Positions 23,371-34,734 of a stretch of DNA of 64,000 bases are shown in pieces. Source of the DNA: Datisca glomerata (Eukaryota; Streptophyta; Magnoliopsida; Cucurbitales; Datiscaceae); NCBI GenBank assembly GCA_003255025.1, contig QANY01013337.1:1676237-1740236 (forward strand), given 5' to 3'. The notes under the pieces are model-generated. The model was not told the origin of the DNA, did no database searches, and was given only the letters and a program-made list of their open reading frames with translations. Positions within the stretch are counted from its first letter, which is position 1. Every line of letters starts with the position of its first letter. Position numbers and translations under genes: made by a program.

Positions 23371-24107
23371 TGTTGGGGTTATGCCCTCAGAGTACGTGTA
23401 TTGACATTTTGATATGAAATTTAATGAGGATTATATTTTTCTTATAATTTTTCTTTTACATTATTGTTGAATAATTTATATAAATATCTGAAAATTTCAT
23501 ATTCATTAATGAGACTATGATCTCGTATTAGTACGAGAGCATTAAGATCATAGATAATGAATAAAATTATCAACAACATATTAAACTATGAAATCTTAAT
23601 GAATGGTTGCTAGTACGATTCACTAAATATTATGAATGTGTGTGATGTAAATCCGGATCATTGACGTGTATAAACATCTTAGTGAATGTACTTTATATAA
23701 TGAGATTATATATGACTGGAGCGATGTGAATTAGTATCTTTATAACGTGTCGTTTATCATAAAGATTTAATACACATCAATTCGATGATCATATGTATAT
23801 TAGTCTGAATCTTTAGTCATGAACTCTTATGCATGTCTACTAGATCTTTTGATTCACTCGTTAAGGTTTGTTTGTAAAACAAGCTAGTACTTTTGTTTTG
23901 GAGATTCAGTGATGTGGATGGCTACGAACATAATCTTGCAAGATTTGGAGTCCAAGCTTTCCTAACGAATCGTATATTGATTTCCTTAAATGTTAATTCT
24001 AGAACTGAATGGTTATTGGCTCAAATTTATAATAAGATTATAAATTAGCAATTCACTAGGGAGTTAATGGTACTTAAGGATCAAGAGGTATGTATAGGGG
24101 TAAAATG
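23371..24107 (+). repeat. 3' LTR of element II (3'-truncated)
   Basis: It begins TGTTGGGGTTATGCCCTC directly after the polypurine tract GCAAGTGAGAGAT and matches 60114-60862 of the solo LTR. It stops where the gag frame of element O begins again on minus. Confidence 0.85.
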
Positions 24108-24415
24108 ATAAAGGACTTATTCATGTATATGCTCTCTAATTTAAGCCATATTTCTACAGCAGATTCATCTCTACTACTCTACACAGTACCTTATTACTAA
24201 GACTTAAGATCAATGTGTTATAGGCTCTTTAAATTATGTCATTTCTCTTTTCTTCTTAATAAGTTGATGACATCTTAGCCTCTTCTTCTAGAGCTTCATC
24301 CAACCCTAGATTTCCCAACAGAGCTAACATTTTCATTTTTTAGAGTACAAAGTCATTGGAGCCATCAAATGTCTCAACATCTTGCTTAGTAGTTGAGGTT
24401 GCCATCTACGTACTT
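24108..24415 (-). pseudogene. Element O gag, N-terminal part
   Basis: The ATG at 24415 opens MATSTTKQDVETFDGSNDFV, then a stop replaces the usual tryptophan codon position, then KMKMLALLGNLGLDEALEEE, ILSLSNKVLCRVV and a damaged W-x-K-L-E-S-L-Y motif up to 24108. These are the usual N-terminal blocks of copia gag. The rest of gag is missing beyond the insertion of element II. Confidence 0.8.
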
Positions 24416-24490
24416 TTATCGAGTACCTAGCAAACTCTTGAGCTCAGATTTAACTCTACAAAAATCTCAGAACTATGCCTTCAACCTTAA

Positions 24491-24503
24491 GGCTCTGATA
24501 CCA
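24491..24503 (-). promoter_or_regulatory. Primer-binding site of element O
   Basis: On minus it reads TGGTATCAGAGCC, complementary to initiator tRNA-Met. It lies three bases from the right-hand LTR (24507-25087), which fixes the element's orientation. Confidence 0.85.
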
Positions 24504-24506
24504 GTT

Positions 24507-25087
24507 TGTACTGAATCAGTCTAAGCTAATATCACATCAAAGCTTAACTAATATACTTCTAACATTGACAGTTTACTGAATAACCAAAATTCGATGCATA
24601 AATAAATATGAGATGAGAGTTCGAGAGGTAGAGACACATAAAATTTATCATGGTTCAGTTCACAATGTGTAAACCTACATCCAGAGATTGAGTTCCAATC
24701 AATCCATTATGAAGAATGTATGTTACAAGGGATTCAACAACACACTATATAGATTACAAAGAATACTGGGAAAACCTTCATTGACATAACACCATTAAGC
24801 CTCTCGTTCTTCTTCTTTTTCAAGATTTCCCGAGGACCATAGGCATTCTCATGAAGCTTTCTTTCTCTCGTAATTTTTTCTCTCTTTTTGTGCTATTTCT
24901 GAGTTACACTTTTTCCCTGAGAATAATCATCCTCATTTTCTTGGCCATAACAGGTTGTATCATGAGAAATCATTGCTCAATGCTCTCTCATGCAATACAT
25001 GAGCTCCAGTTGTAATGTTATAACTAACTATTCCAAGTCAGTATAAGTTAAATAACATTACCAGCTCATTGATGAGTCATTCATCAC
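24507..25087 (-). repeat. 5' LTR of copia element O
   Basis: It is homologous to 13533-14124. It starts TGTACTGAATCAG next to the primer-binding site and ends CATTCATCAC at the target duplication. Confidence 0.85.
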
Positions 25088-25266
25088 GTTTCTCATCGAC
25101 TATTAGAGATTACACAAAGGCTAATATATATACAGTTATAAAAGGGAGAACATAACAGAAGAATATGATGTTAATTACATCATAGCAGTATCACTTAGTA
25201 CTAGTTACAAAGTGTAGCTACATAGAAAATATTCTTGTTGAGGCTTGAGACATATCAACTAGCATT
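25088..25266 (-). repeat. Second piece of the LTR of copia element V
   Basis: It continues the LTR interrupted at 13532, contains CTAATATATATACAG and ends CAACTAGCA. It is followed by ATTCCCCTCAAACTG, the complement of a polypurine tract, which places it as the 3' LTR of the minus-strand element whose pol starts at about 25540. Confidence 0.6.
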
Positions 25267-27260
25267 CCCCTCAAACTGATGCTAGCTAAAGTAAGCAACA
25301 ATCTGGATCTTAAAGAGAAATAATGAGTGCAGATAAAGTCTCAATGAACATATAAGCTAATTGATCTGTAGAGCATATATAACTAACGATAAGTTCCCTT
25401 CTTTATGAGTTTTTCTCTAACAAAGCAAAAGTCTATCTCTATGTATTTTTGACATGGAACACGAGGCTAGGGAAATGGCTGAGACATTATCACATCATAG
25501 TTATGGAGGAGTAAAAAAGAGAGGAATATGTAAATCATTCAGCAACTATTTGATCCAGGAAATTTTCGATGATGTTTGAGCAATACATCTGTATTCAGCT
25601 TTTGTGGTTGATCTAGCAATTGAAGATTGCTTCTTTGTTGACCAAGAGATAGTAGATCTTCTATCCTTGATGCCACCAGCCCAACAACATCAATAAAGGT
25701 AATTGATGCACATTGTGCCATTTGAGAATGAAGCCCATAAGTTGAGGTACCTTTGAAATATGTAAAAGTTCTTTTAATGGCTAAATAATGTATATAGGTA
25801 GGAGAGTTCATGAATTGAAAAAATTTATTGCTAATAGAGTTAAAGTTTAGTCTAATAAATGTCAAATACTGAAGGCCACCTGCTAAGGTTCTATATTGAG
25901 TTGCATCTGATAGAAGAAATGATAAAGTATTATAAAAGTCATTCTCAGGAGACATGTGTTTTACAAGGTTTGGCATGAGTTAGACCAGCCTTGTTAACTA
26001 AATCCAAAATATACTTTTGCTGATGCACAAAATACTAATGGAGGATTGATGGATCTGAAGTGTAAGAAGATAGCTAACTATCCTTAAATCTATCATTTAA
26101 AACTATTTTTTTTGTTAATCAATTTAGAACATTTATATATGAAGCATCTCGGCCAATCATGATAATGTCATCTGCATATAGCAATAGATAGACTAGAGCT
26201 GAACCATTTCGACAGACAAAGAAAGAATTGCCAGTAGAGGATGCAGTAAAGCTGAATGTGAGCAAACATATGGTCAATCTCTCAAATCAAACTCTAGAAG
26301 CTTATCTAAGACCATATAATGACTTATGCAATTTATATGCATAAGTTGGATGATCAAAATCTACAAAACCCGAAGGTTATGCCATGCAAACCTCTTCACG
26401 GTGTAAACCATGTAAGAATACATTCTTTACATCAAGTTGATTGTGTAGGCCATGAATTTTGTGCTGCTTAGGAGAGAAGAATTTATTTAACAGTCGAATA
26501 ATGTACATAGGTGGGCGAGTTCATGAATTAACAAACTTTATTGACAACAAAGTTGATGTATGGTCTACTAAATGTCAAATACTGACATTTAAAAACATAG
26601 TTAACTGTCCCTAAATCTGTCATTTAAAACTAAATTTTTGGAGTTGATCAATTTTGAACCTTTATATATGAAGCGTCTCGACCAATTATGATAATGTCAT
26701 CTGCATAAATAGATAGACCATAGCCGAACCATTTTTACAGACAAACAAAGAATTGTCAGCATAGGATGCAATAAAACCCAATGTGAGCAAACGTATAATG
26801 AATCTCTCAAATCAAGCTCTAGAAGCTTATTTAAGACCATATAATGACATGCAATTTATACATTTAAGTTGGATGATCAAAATCTACAAACCCTAAGGTT
26901 GTGCCATGCAAACCTCTTCATGGTGTAAACCATGTAAGAGTGCAGTCTTTATATCAAGTTGATTGTAAAGGCCATGAATTTTGTTCTTCTTGGGAGAGAA
27001 GATTTCTGATAGTGGTAGACTTAACTACATGACCAAATGACTTTATAATCTAACTTGGGTTGTTGTCTAATCTAACTTGGGTTGTTGCCTAAAGCCCTTT
27101 GCTACAAACCATTTTGTATCTTGCTATTGTGCCATCGGGATTACGCTTCAACTTATTAGGCCATTTACAATCCACTAGAATTTAATTAGGAGGAAGCAGG
27201 TGTGCGGGACCAAATGCCTTGTTGTTGAAGGGCATTAAACTCATATGCCATTACTTCTCT
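25267..27260 (-). pseudogene. Copia element V pol (RT and RNase H), with internal duplication
   Basis: On minus, LKRNPDGTIARYK (about 27165-27125) starts RT. LLLYADDIIMIGRDAS (about 26190-26145) carries an intact Y-A-D-D box, and a second, weaker copy (DDIIMIG at about 26700-26670) lies in a duplicated segment. YRTLAGGLQYLTFIRLNFN (about 25920-25865) is the start of RNase H. Segment 25777-26470 is repeated at 26490-27000, the second copy lacking ~190 bp. Many stops occur. Gag and integrase were not found. Confidence 0.8.
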
Positions 27261-28267
27261 CCAAGAAGCAGATTTAGCAGCTACAGGATAGGAAGTTGTT
27301 TCAAGTTCCATCTCATTCATAGTGCTTCGTCATTTTCTAACCAATTGAAGTTCCATGTGAATGTTAGTATGAGTTTTGTTTTTATTTCTTTTCTTATGGA
27401 AGAAACCGATTACAGAAACATTGATAAAAAGGAAGTGGTAGTATATCGATGTCTGTGATCTTAGCTTCGAGCTTCTACATGCCCGGGCTATGGCAAGGCT
27501 AGAAGCTGAGAGGTGCTTTCGATCAAATTATCCCTTATTTCAATGCTGATCGCAACAATGCATATGTCATCTCTACATCCGTTTACAATTACTTTGTTGG
27601 AGGTTCATTCCTCATATCAAGAAGTAGTCATTGCTTTTGGGAAGCAATATAATTTAGGTGTCGGGCCATAATTTTGACGAATCATTGAGCTTTTTATATT
27701 CAATGTCCCACATATAATGAAGATGAAATATTCAATAATCTCTATTGTTTCACTTCTCATACTTTGGCAAGTCAAATTTTAGTACTATAAAACGCTAAAA
27801 AATGAAGCTCATTCTGATGTTCATTTCGCTCTTAAAGAACTAAATTAAAATTTAGAATAGTCTTAACTCAGAATCAGAATCAGAATTGAATAGTCATAAT
27901 TTGAGTCTAAAATCATATTAACATGTTTATTAACTGTCAAAAATTAGAATTAGTAATCAGATTATTCAGATTTAGATTGATTATTTATATTTACTAAGTC
28001 AAAGAATCATTATCAAGCTGCATGACATTAATAAATTACCTTCTACATCCTTTCCCGAAATAGGAGTATTATTTTCCATATTGAAGTGGTTTTACTATTT
28101 AGATTTTACTTTTAGTGTCATATATTGCGAGTACAAAAAAACAGTGCTTCTAATATAGAAAAACAGTGCATCTAAACTAGTTTTTGATATATATTCAAGT
28201 ATCATTTCAATATAGACATTATGAAAATCCTTATAGGAAAAACATCCTACACATGTATTTTTTAGGG
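27261..28267. other. AT-rich DNA without recognisable genes
   Basis: It contains a continuation of the damaged copia linker up to about 27460 and then AT-rich non-coding sequence. I see no repeat boundaries or conserved reading frames. Confidence 0.45.
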
Positions 28268-28498
28268 ATACACTGGCGGTTTAAACAGCTGAAATAAGTT
28301 ATGGGGCTGTTCAAGAATGACCGAAAATGTAACTGTACAAACACTATATCGACAATTTTCTGAACCGCCGGAGTAACCGTTGCCAAAAAGGCTTTGGCCA
28401 CGAATGTTGCTTTTTTGGGCAGTTAAACCCATCGGTAATTACTTCTTCGTTTGTTAGCGCTTTGTAACTCCAATGAAAGAAATGGTAATTTTTCTTTA

Positions 28499-28540
28499 CC
28501 GGTGGTTCTACCCGTTGCTATACGATGACAGAACCACCGG
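28499..28540. repeat. Subterminal hairpin
   Basis: CCGGTGGTTCT (28499-28509) is the exact reverse complement of AGAACCACCGG (28530-28540), with a 20-base loop. Related motifs (ACCGCCGG at about 28362) lie nearby, as in subterminal regions of CACTA elements. Confidence 0.6.
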
Positions 28541-28930
28541 CGTTCTAATGTTAATTCTCTCCTTTGCTTTTTTTCAAACATCTCGTGATTTTTCAGAAAT
28601 ATCTATTTTCACAAAACATTCCATAACAGTAGATTCCCAAATAGAAAACGGTTCTAAAATATGATATTATACCTAACTTTAATTCATGTTATTAAACAAA
28701 AAATACCTATCAATTCAAAATTATAATATAATTCAATTCCAACATTTAAAGAAAATGATAACATTGTCTTGAAACACATAAGCAAAATTGATATCTTCAA
28801 CCATCATGGAATGAATAATCATAAAATTGAGAGAACTCCAAAATCTTAGTGAGGCATATAAATGAATTAAATTAATGAAGTGTGAAATAAAAATAATTAA
28901 TAATAATGTAAAGGATATATCCCTTATACG

Positions 28931-29330
28931 TCATACAATACCATCACAGCCTGGGAATAATGTGAGTGAAGGACGATTTTGTGCTTGTATTATTTTCATA
29001 TTCGTAAATATATTTTCTAGTTGAGATTCTACCTGAGACATCTTAGCGCAATGAGATTCAAGTGATGTACATTGAGATTCAAGTTCAACCACCCTTGAGT
29101 TCACCCTGTCAATTAGAGTGATGTACATTGAGATTGTTTTTCCTCTTGTTTAGGTGTGGGTTGTGTATCGTCTTTCGTTGTAGGCTGCGCGTCTTCGTCT
29201 TATGTTGTCTAGGTCAGTTGTGTTTCATCTTGTGTTTGAAACAATTCTTTATTTTTGGGGAGTTGTTCTTCTATTTGTTGATTACCTTCCATTATTTGAA
29301 GTTGTGGTCGCGTTCTATGTGATGGATCTT
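28931..29330 (-). pseudogene. Coiled-coil ORF, possible second CACTA protein
   Basis: On minus, 29330-29130 reads DPSHRTRPQLQIMEGNQQIE and a glutamine/glutamate-rich stretch with two stops. 29128-28931 gives VNSRVVELESQCTSLESHCA and MSQVESQLENIFTNMKIIQA, which has heptad leucines, isoleucines and valines. C-terminal coiled coils of this sort are typical of the plant 'transposase_24'-type ORF of CACTA elements. The assignment rests on this pattern and on the neighbouring Tnp2 fragment only. Confidence 0.4.
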
Positions 29331-29940
29331 CTTGTTTCTTTTTTTTTTCTTTTAACTCTTTTACTCATTGTGTTTTAGCTGGAGTTATCTTTCAAAATAA
29401 CAACACACTTTTAAGCAACAATATTTTTTAAACCAGTATCTAAATTATTGACAGATATCTATATTGATAACCCACTGCTTGGCAAAACAAGTAATGGGTT
29501 ATCATACATTGGTAATAAAATTAAGTCCCACTAGTATAAAAATTATTGACAGATATCAGAGATGTTATTACCTTTTTGTAACAAATTTTGATACTATAAA
29601 ATGTATCTAACAGATTCATAAAATGCATATACTGAGTGATACCGAGTACTCAATAAATTATAGACCAACCTGTAACAGATTTCAATACTAATTTTGGTCT
29701 TTTTATAAAATGCATGTAACAGATTCAAAATTATGCACATAGTAAACTGAATTTGACTTATATTTTGTTAGGTCATTAATCTATATACTAGTAAATTTTA
29801 TAGAACAGAAATCTAACACAATAGGGTTTAGTAATAGCTTTTGTAACTAAATTAGATACTAGAATCATCTAGTTTTGATGGATTTAGTGAAATTAGGGAC
29901 TTAATATGCATCTAAACCACCAAAAATAAAAAGACCAAAA

Positions 29941-30219
29941 TTAGGTCACTAATTTAGATATTGTCAAAACAAAAATTAAAGAAGAATTTTCATACTTGTT
30001 TTGTTGAAAGTATGTTGAGCTTTGAGCTCCTTTAATAGCTTCTTCCTCGCGGTTAGATTTTTTTTCAGGTAGGAAGAATGACGGCTTCAATGGTGTCGTG
30101 TGGATAGTTTCAATGGCGTGGAGAGGGTCTGTTTCTTCATGGGTTGGGAGGGTTTCGACGATACAAGGTGTTTTAGTACTTTTTGAGAATGTGAATTTTT
30201 CCATTGTGAAATAACACAA
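29941..30219 (-). pseudogene. Unrecognised ORF, possibly first exon in the CACTA remnant
   Basis: A 92-codon frame starts MCYFTMEKFTFSKSTKTPC and contains no motif that I recognise. It is polar and serine/threonine/glutamate-rich. Its position between the transposase fragment and the coiled-coil ORF on the same strand suggests that it belongs to the transposon. Confidence 0.3.
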
Positions 30220-30689
30220 AAAACCACCAAACGTGTACCTCTCAATGGGATGCGTCCACCTTAATGCATGGGTTCATCAATTTTTGCCTTATTTGCTAAG
30301 TCTACTATTAAAGTATGATGGTGAAAAGAGGATGGGAAAACGATATGTTCCATTTAACCAAGTATGACGACAATCCAAAACTGAAGTTTGTCAATCATAT
30401 ATGTGTAGGTTTTAGAACATAATTTTCTGGAAAACTAGCTAAAATTAAATAAAACAGAGTAATCATTCTTTGCTAAAATGCCCTGCAATGCTATCAGAAA
30501 AAATTGTTGCATGGTAATGTCATATTCATGTCACGTGCATCTTGCTTTGATTTAAATCAATGCACGAGAAATATTTGATCTCTATCCATTAGGAATTTTG
30601 ATACCTTGTACATTAGAAAACATATATTTATTCATCATTCGTCCTTGAGAATAAAGCATAAGGTAAGTAAGTGGTATCACCTTGAATTT

Positions 30690-30990
30690 TTTGTTGAAGT
30701 TAACTCATTACCCATATGTCGAAGACGTAGACATGCCTTATCTTTACTCTTCTGCGGATCGCCAAAAATTATCCCTAGTATGTTATCACATATATTTTTT
30801 TCTAATGCACCTTACATCAAGATTATGACATATAAGATTAAACTTCCACTAAGATGGTTGACAAAAATATACTTTTCTTCTTCCAATATTACACATTATC
30901 ATCACCATATCATTATTTTTTGCCAGAATCTTTCTTTTTCCCAAAAGCGACGTTAGTGCCTTGGACATGCTATAGAACAACTGCTATGAA
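30690..30990 (-). pseudogene. CACTA Tnp2-type transposase fragment
   Basis: Reading on minus from about 30900: a damaged F-x-x-P-x-W-K stretch, HNLDV, then a frame with EKNICDNILG, IIFGDPQKSKDKACLRL and RHMGNEL. This corresponds to the conserved block around H-x-L-D-V-M-H-I-E-K-N-x-x-D-N of plant CACTA transposases. The same block is seen at about 46350-46470 in the CACTA element at 42950-49872. Stops and a frameshift at DV/M show that it is dead. Confidence 0.75.
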
Positions 30991-31188
30991 GGTATGGTCA
31001 TTGATAAAAATGGTCTCAAAAATTAAGATTATTATGAAGGTAGGGCTTACTAATGCATTATAGGGATAATGATACACAAAATCCATTCGAAGCACAACGA
31101 TGCGTTGAGCTTCCATTCCATGCATAATGACATTCTCTCTCTCTCAAACTTATGGGGGAAATAAACTGAAAGTTATATCCAAAAGATC

Positions 31189-32485
31189 TAAGTTTATCTA
31201 AGTCATCTCATTTGCGCGGCCCAGATAAAGTGTGGATATACATGTAAGAGATTTTCATGTGAAGCCCTCCACAAGGTGCACTATGCACAGGGCAGAGTGC
31301 ATAGTTTCCTATTTGGATAAAATATTTCTAAGAACGTGTTGTCATAGATATATGGCTCCGCAATCTCAGGAAACGTTTGCTCGCTTCGAGAATCATAAGT
31401 GGAGAGTTGGGACTCAAACGATCATTCTCAACCTAATTACATGAATGAAACTTTATAATATGAAAATGACTTGCCCTTGCCACATTATGGTCGACTACCA
31501 AAACCTAAAATTGCTATTAGTAGATTTTATAATTAAAGACTTCTAAACATAATTAACTTTGTATGACTAAAAGCATGCAAAATGACAGAGAAACTGCTTC
31601 AAAGAGAATAAGCGTGCACCAGAGATGTAGAAGTTTGGAATTAGTCCCGATCTTAAACAATTAATGAAATAACTGCTTTTCAGCACCTCAGCATCCTCAA
31701 GTAACGGGCATTTCTACTATGGCTAGAATTCATTTTCTCGTCTAGCTGGCGAGAAAGTTGTGCTATATATCTATTCATTTGATCTAGTGAACCTAAGTGC
31801 AAATACGATGGAAAAGCTGAGGGATCCTGATCCATTGGTGGAGCACATTGTGCTGTGAAATTTTGTCAACGATACCAGTTTGTCGTTAACACTAGATGGC
31901 TTAAAGATATCTTCAAGATGATCTACCCACTCCCTTCCTCGCCGGGTCCTTGCAGCATGCCCGATGAAAGATTCTTACCTTTTTTATCAGTGCGACAAAA
32001 GCTATGGAAAATGAAACCACGAGAAGAATAGACTCTCTAACCATCAAATTTTCTCGAGAGAGAGAGAGAGAGATAGAGAGTGACAGAGAAGGAGAGACTG
32101 AGACAGATAGAGTGTGTCTGCGCGCTTGCATATCCTTTTAGAAACCTAAAACCACATGATATATAATGTAGCAAAATAATAAGGTTCAGTTCAGTCTGCG
32201 GCCCAACTTCACTAGCCTGTGAATAATAAACATTCCAGGTCATATATAACTCTTGGTTAAATGCTTCCCTTTGGCAACATAAGTTCCCAAAAGTCATAAC
32301 AAATCATCAGTGAACAAGAAATGGTTTTTTATGCCCAAATCGAATTGGGACTTGAATATAATATTGTGATTGTGGAAATTACAACAAGAAGTGAGGATCT
32401 TGTAGTGGAAGAATTCCAAGCCCTCCTAATGTGTCATGAAAGCATGCTTGGAAAGGAAATTTCTAAAACTGAGTTAAGTCTAAAG
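31189..32485 (+). repeat. Tandem segmental duplication, copy 1 (uninterrupted)
   Basis: The first part (31189-31512) is repeated at 32498-32843 and the second (31513-32485) at 39294-40275. Shared strings include GAAGCCCTCCACA, ATAGTTTCCTATTT, GTGCAAATACGATG and CCTGATCCATTGGTGGAGCA. Copy 1 ends within a copia gag fragment (VVEEFQALLMCHESMLGKE at about 32400-32460), so it duplicated part of copia element III. It contains a GA microsatellite (about 32052-32082). Confidence 0.8.
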
Positions 32486-32497
32486 ATGTGTCATGGA

Positions 32498-32848
32498 AAC
32501 AAGTTTATCTAAGATCGTCTCATTTGGGCGATCCAGATAGGGTGTGAATATACATGTGACGTTAGAGATATTCATGCGAAGCCCTCCACATGGTGCACCG
32601 TGCACAAGGCACAGTGTATAGTTTCCTATTTTCATTAAATATTTCTAATAACATGTAGCCACGGATATATGGATCCGTAATCTTAGGTAAAAGCGTGGCT
32701 CACTTTGAGAATCATCAATGGAGAGTTAGGACTCAAATGGTCATTCTCAACCTAATTACAATGAAGCTTTATATATTGGAAAGTCCTTGACCTTGCAACA
32801 TTATGGTGGAACTACCAAAACCCCTCAACCTGAGACTCCTATCAGTAG
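32498..32848 (+). repeat. Tandem duplication, copy 2, part before insertion
   Basis: It is homologous to 31189-31512. It ends TATCAGTAG at the left edge of the LTR element at 32849; the rest of copy 2 resumes at 39294. Confidence 0.8.
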
Positions 32849-34734
32849 TGTTGGATCGGGTTTTAAAATTTGATGAAAAATAAATGAACCACGAATGGTT
32901 TGTGAGTGGAAAATAAAAAAATTTCACAACAAACATTTAATCATATTAAATGTAAAATCTTTTCAATGATCATGCGTATTTGGATGAACTTATTTAGCAT
33001 AGGTAGAAATAATTTAAAACATTTTTCTTGTATTAGAGAAATTTTGATTTGGTGGAATCCAATTAATCGTCTTGCGTTCTTCATTCTTCGTAATACTTCA
33101 AATAATCTTCACACCAATAACCACTCATAGGATTCAAGAGTATATCTCACAAGGATATTGCTAGGATAGAGTGTGAGCTCTCTAAAGAAAAAAGATTATT
33201 TTTTCTTCTTACTCTATAGGTTCGGCGGCAACAAGGGAGGAGGGGAGAGAGAAACTTTTTTCTTGCTCTGTATAATCGCACATTGTCATTAACGTTATCT
33301 TAACACATCTTAGGGATGCAACCCTAATGACATCTCTTATATAAATAATTGTAGAATTGACACATATACCCCTATATGTTAAATTACCAAAAATCTCCTC
33401 CCTCTGCACTATTATCTATGCTTTTTACATCTCCCCTAGAATCAATATTGTGTCTGAATTCATCATTCCAAATTGATAAATTAAACTGATCTCTATCAAT
33501 CAATTAATTAATTTTATTTGCTAATTATCTAATAATTAGAAAATAACAAATTAATTAATTTGAACATTAATATTACTCTTCACTAATTTAGTGATCACAC
33601 CCATCACATATGGGTTCGGAAAGTGTACACTGGTCCAAAACACATTTTTGGTCCAACTGATGTTGTTTCTCATTCCTATCATTATAAGCTACTCTTCAGA
33701 CCGAATGGACCCACATGAATAAAACTATGTGATTCAAATACCCGGGTAATTTATCTTCATAAATTACTGACCTATTTAATCCCGACATCGTATGATTCCA
33801 CTATAGGTCTGATGCCTAATCAACTCTCGATTCATGCACGCTACATTTTCTGTTAGTGTAAAAAAACATATTTATTTCATGGTCCACTGTATATTTTACG
33901 ATTATACCCTTCGTCAATATCATTAACAAGAGTGTTATGTAAAATTACCATTTTACTCCTTTAGTTATAATTTACTTAACTCATTTATTGACTGTGAATA
34001 AGAAAGGCATATCAGTGAAGTATCTCGTACAGTCCACAATTTCTTATTCAATGACTCATGTCATCGAGTACCAGGCCTGATTTATTTATTCACACACACA
34101 TCACAAAAGCATAAGGTGATATTGTTTCTATTGCAATCTCACCACAGATTTCGTACATGTGACCCACGCAACTCCAACATAGTTAAATCATGATCTCAAC
34201 AGTCGAGGTATTGTCCAAAAATTTGAACTCACTTCTATGGCGTATCAAATATCGCAAGTAACTAAGTCGAGTTTCATATTCATCTCAAAATTAAGGTAAT
34301 CATGAAAATACTCTTAAGGTGTAGGAATTAGATTTAGAGTTAGATAAAAGGCTTTGCTCTAAACTAGTTTGTTATTGGTCTATTCAACATGTTCCATAAC
34401 ATGTATATGTCAACCGTTAGAGTCTCCACTCATATGCCACAAGGCCAACATCATTGGTTCAACCTAACATTAATAATCAGACTCGTTGTCCAATTGATCC
34501 TAAGACTACGAATAACATTCTGAACTATTTCAGAAGAGTTTGTCTGGAAGACCCCTCTGTCTTTACTTTTCTTACGCTGGTAATAGTTCTAAGACTTGAG
34601 TAAATTAAAAACACACTATAATTAAAGGAAGGCTTTCATTTATTCCTTAAATTCTGTAATACAAAAATGTTAGAGAAATAACTAAACAATCATAAATAAT
34701 TATTATACCCTATTTTATGGACATAATTCTAACA
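32849..34734 (-). repeat. 3' LTR of the family-I element
   Basis: It begins TGTTGGATCGGG and ends ATAATTCTAACA, followed by ATCTCCCACTTTGAG, the complement of the polypurine tract. It is 1,886 bp and homologous to 37277-39293, 4316-6240 and 18376-19969. Confidence 0.9.

Larger units (their letters stand above)
16082..24107 (+). mobile_element. Ty1/copia element II, truncated at both outer LTR ends, hosting element I
   Basis: The left end is the 3' portion of an LTR (16082-16754) followed by a primer-binding site. The right end is a polypurine tract and the 5' portion of the same LTR type (23371-24107). Both match the complete solo LTR at 60114-62326: the left part corresponds to about 61600-62326 and the right part to 60114-60862. 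Between them is a long non-coding leader (16774-18375) and then element I on the opposite strand. No gag or pol of element II itself was recognised. Confidence 0.75.
13533..25087 (-). mobile_element. Ty1/copia element O, with nested elements inside
   Basis: The LTRs at 13533-14124 and 24507-25087 are clearly homologous (592 and 581 bp). Reading on minus from the right: LTR, primer-binding site, gag start, then foreign DNA (16082-24107), then the second half of pol and the left LTR. The flanks carry ATTTC (13528-13532) and GTTTC (25088-25092), a 5-bp target duplication with one change. The insertion lies within the LTR of element V. gag beyond its start, protease and integrase were lost around the inner insertion. 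Confidence 0.85.
28268..31080 (-). mobile_element. CACTA (En/Spm-type) transposon remnant
   Basis: A Tnp2-type transposase fragment lies at 30690-30990 on minus. A coiled-coil ORF that could be the second CACTA protein lies at 28931-29330. The left edge may be CACTGGCGGTTTAAAC at 28268, followed by subterminal motifs such as CCGCCGGAGTAACCG and a hairpin. The right edge and target duplication were not found, so the limits are tentative. Confidence 0.5.

Noticed and set aside
30606..30956. 116-codon ORF on plus
   Set aside because: Antisense of the Tnp2 transposase fragment that reads on minus.
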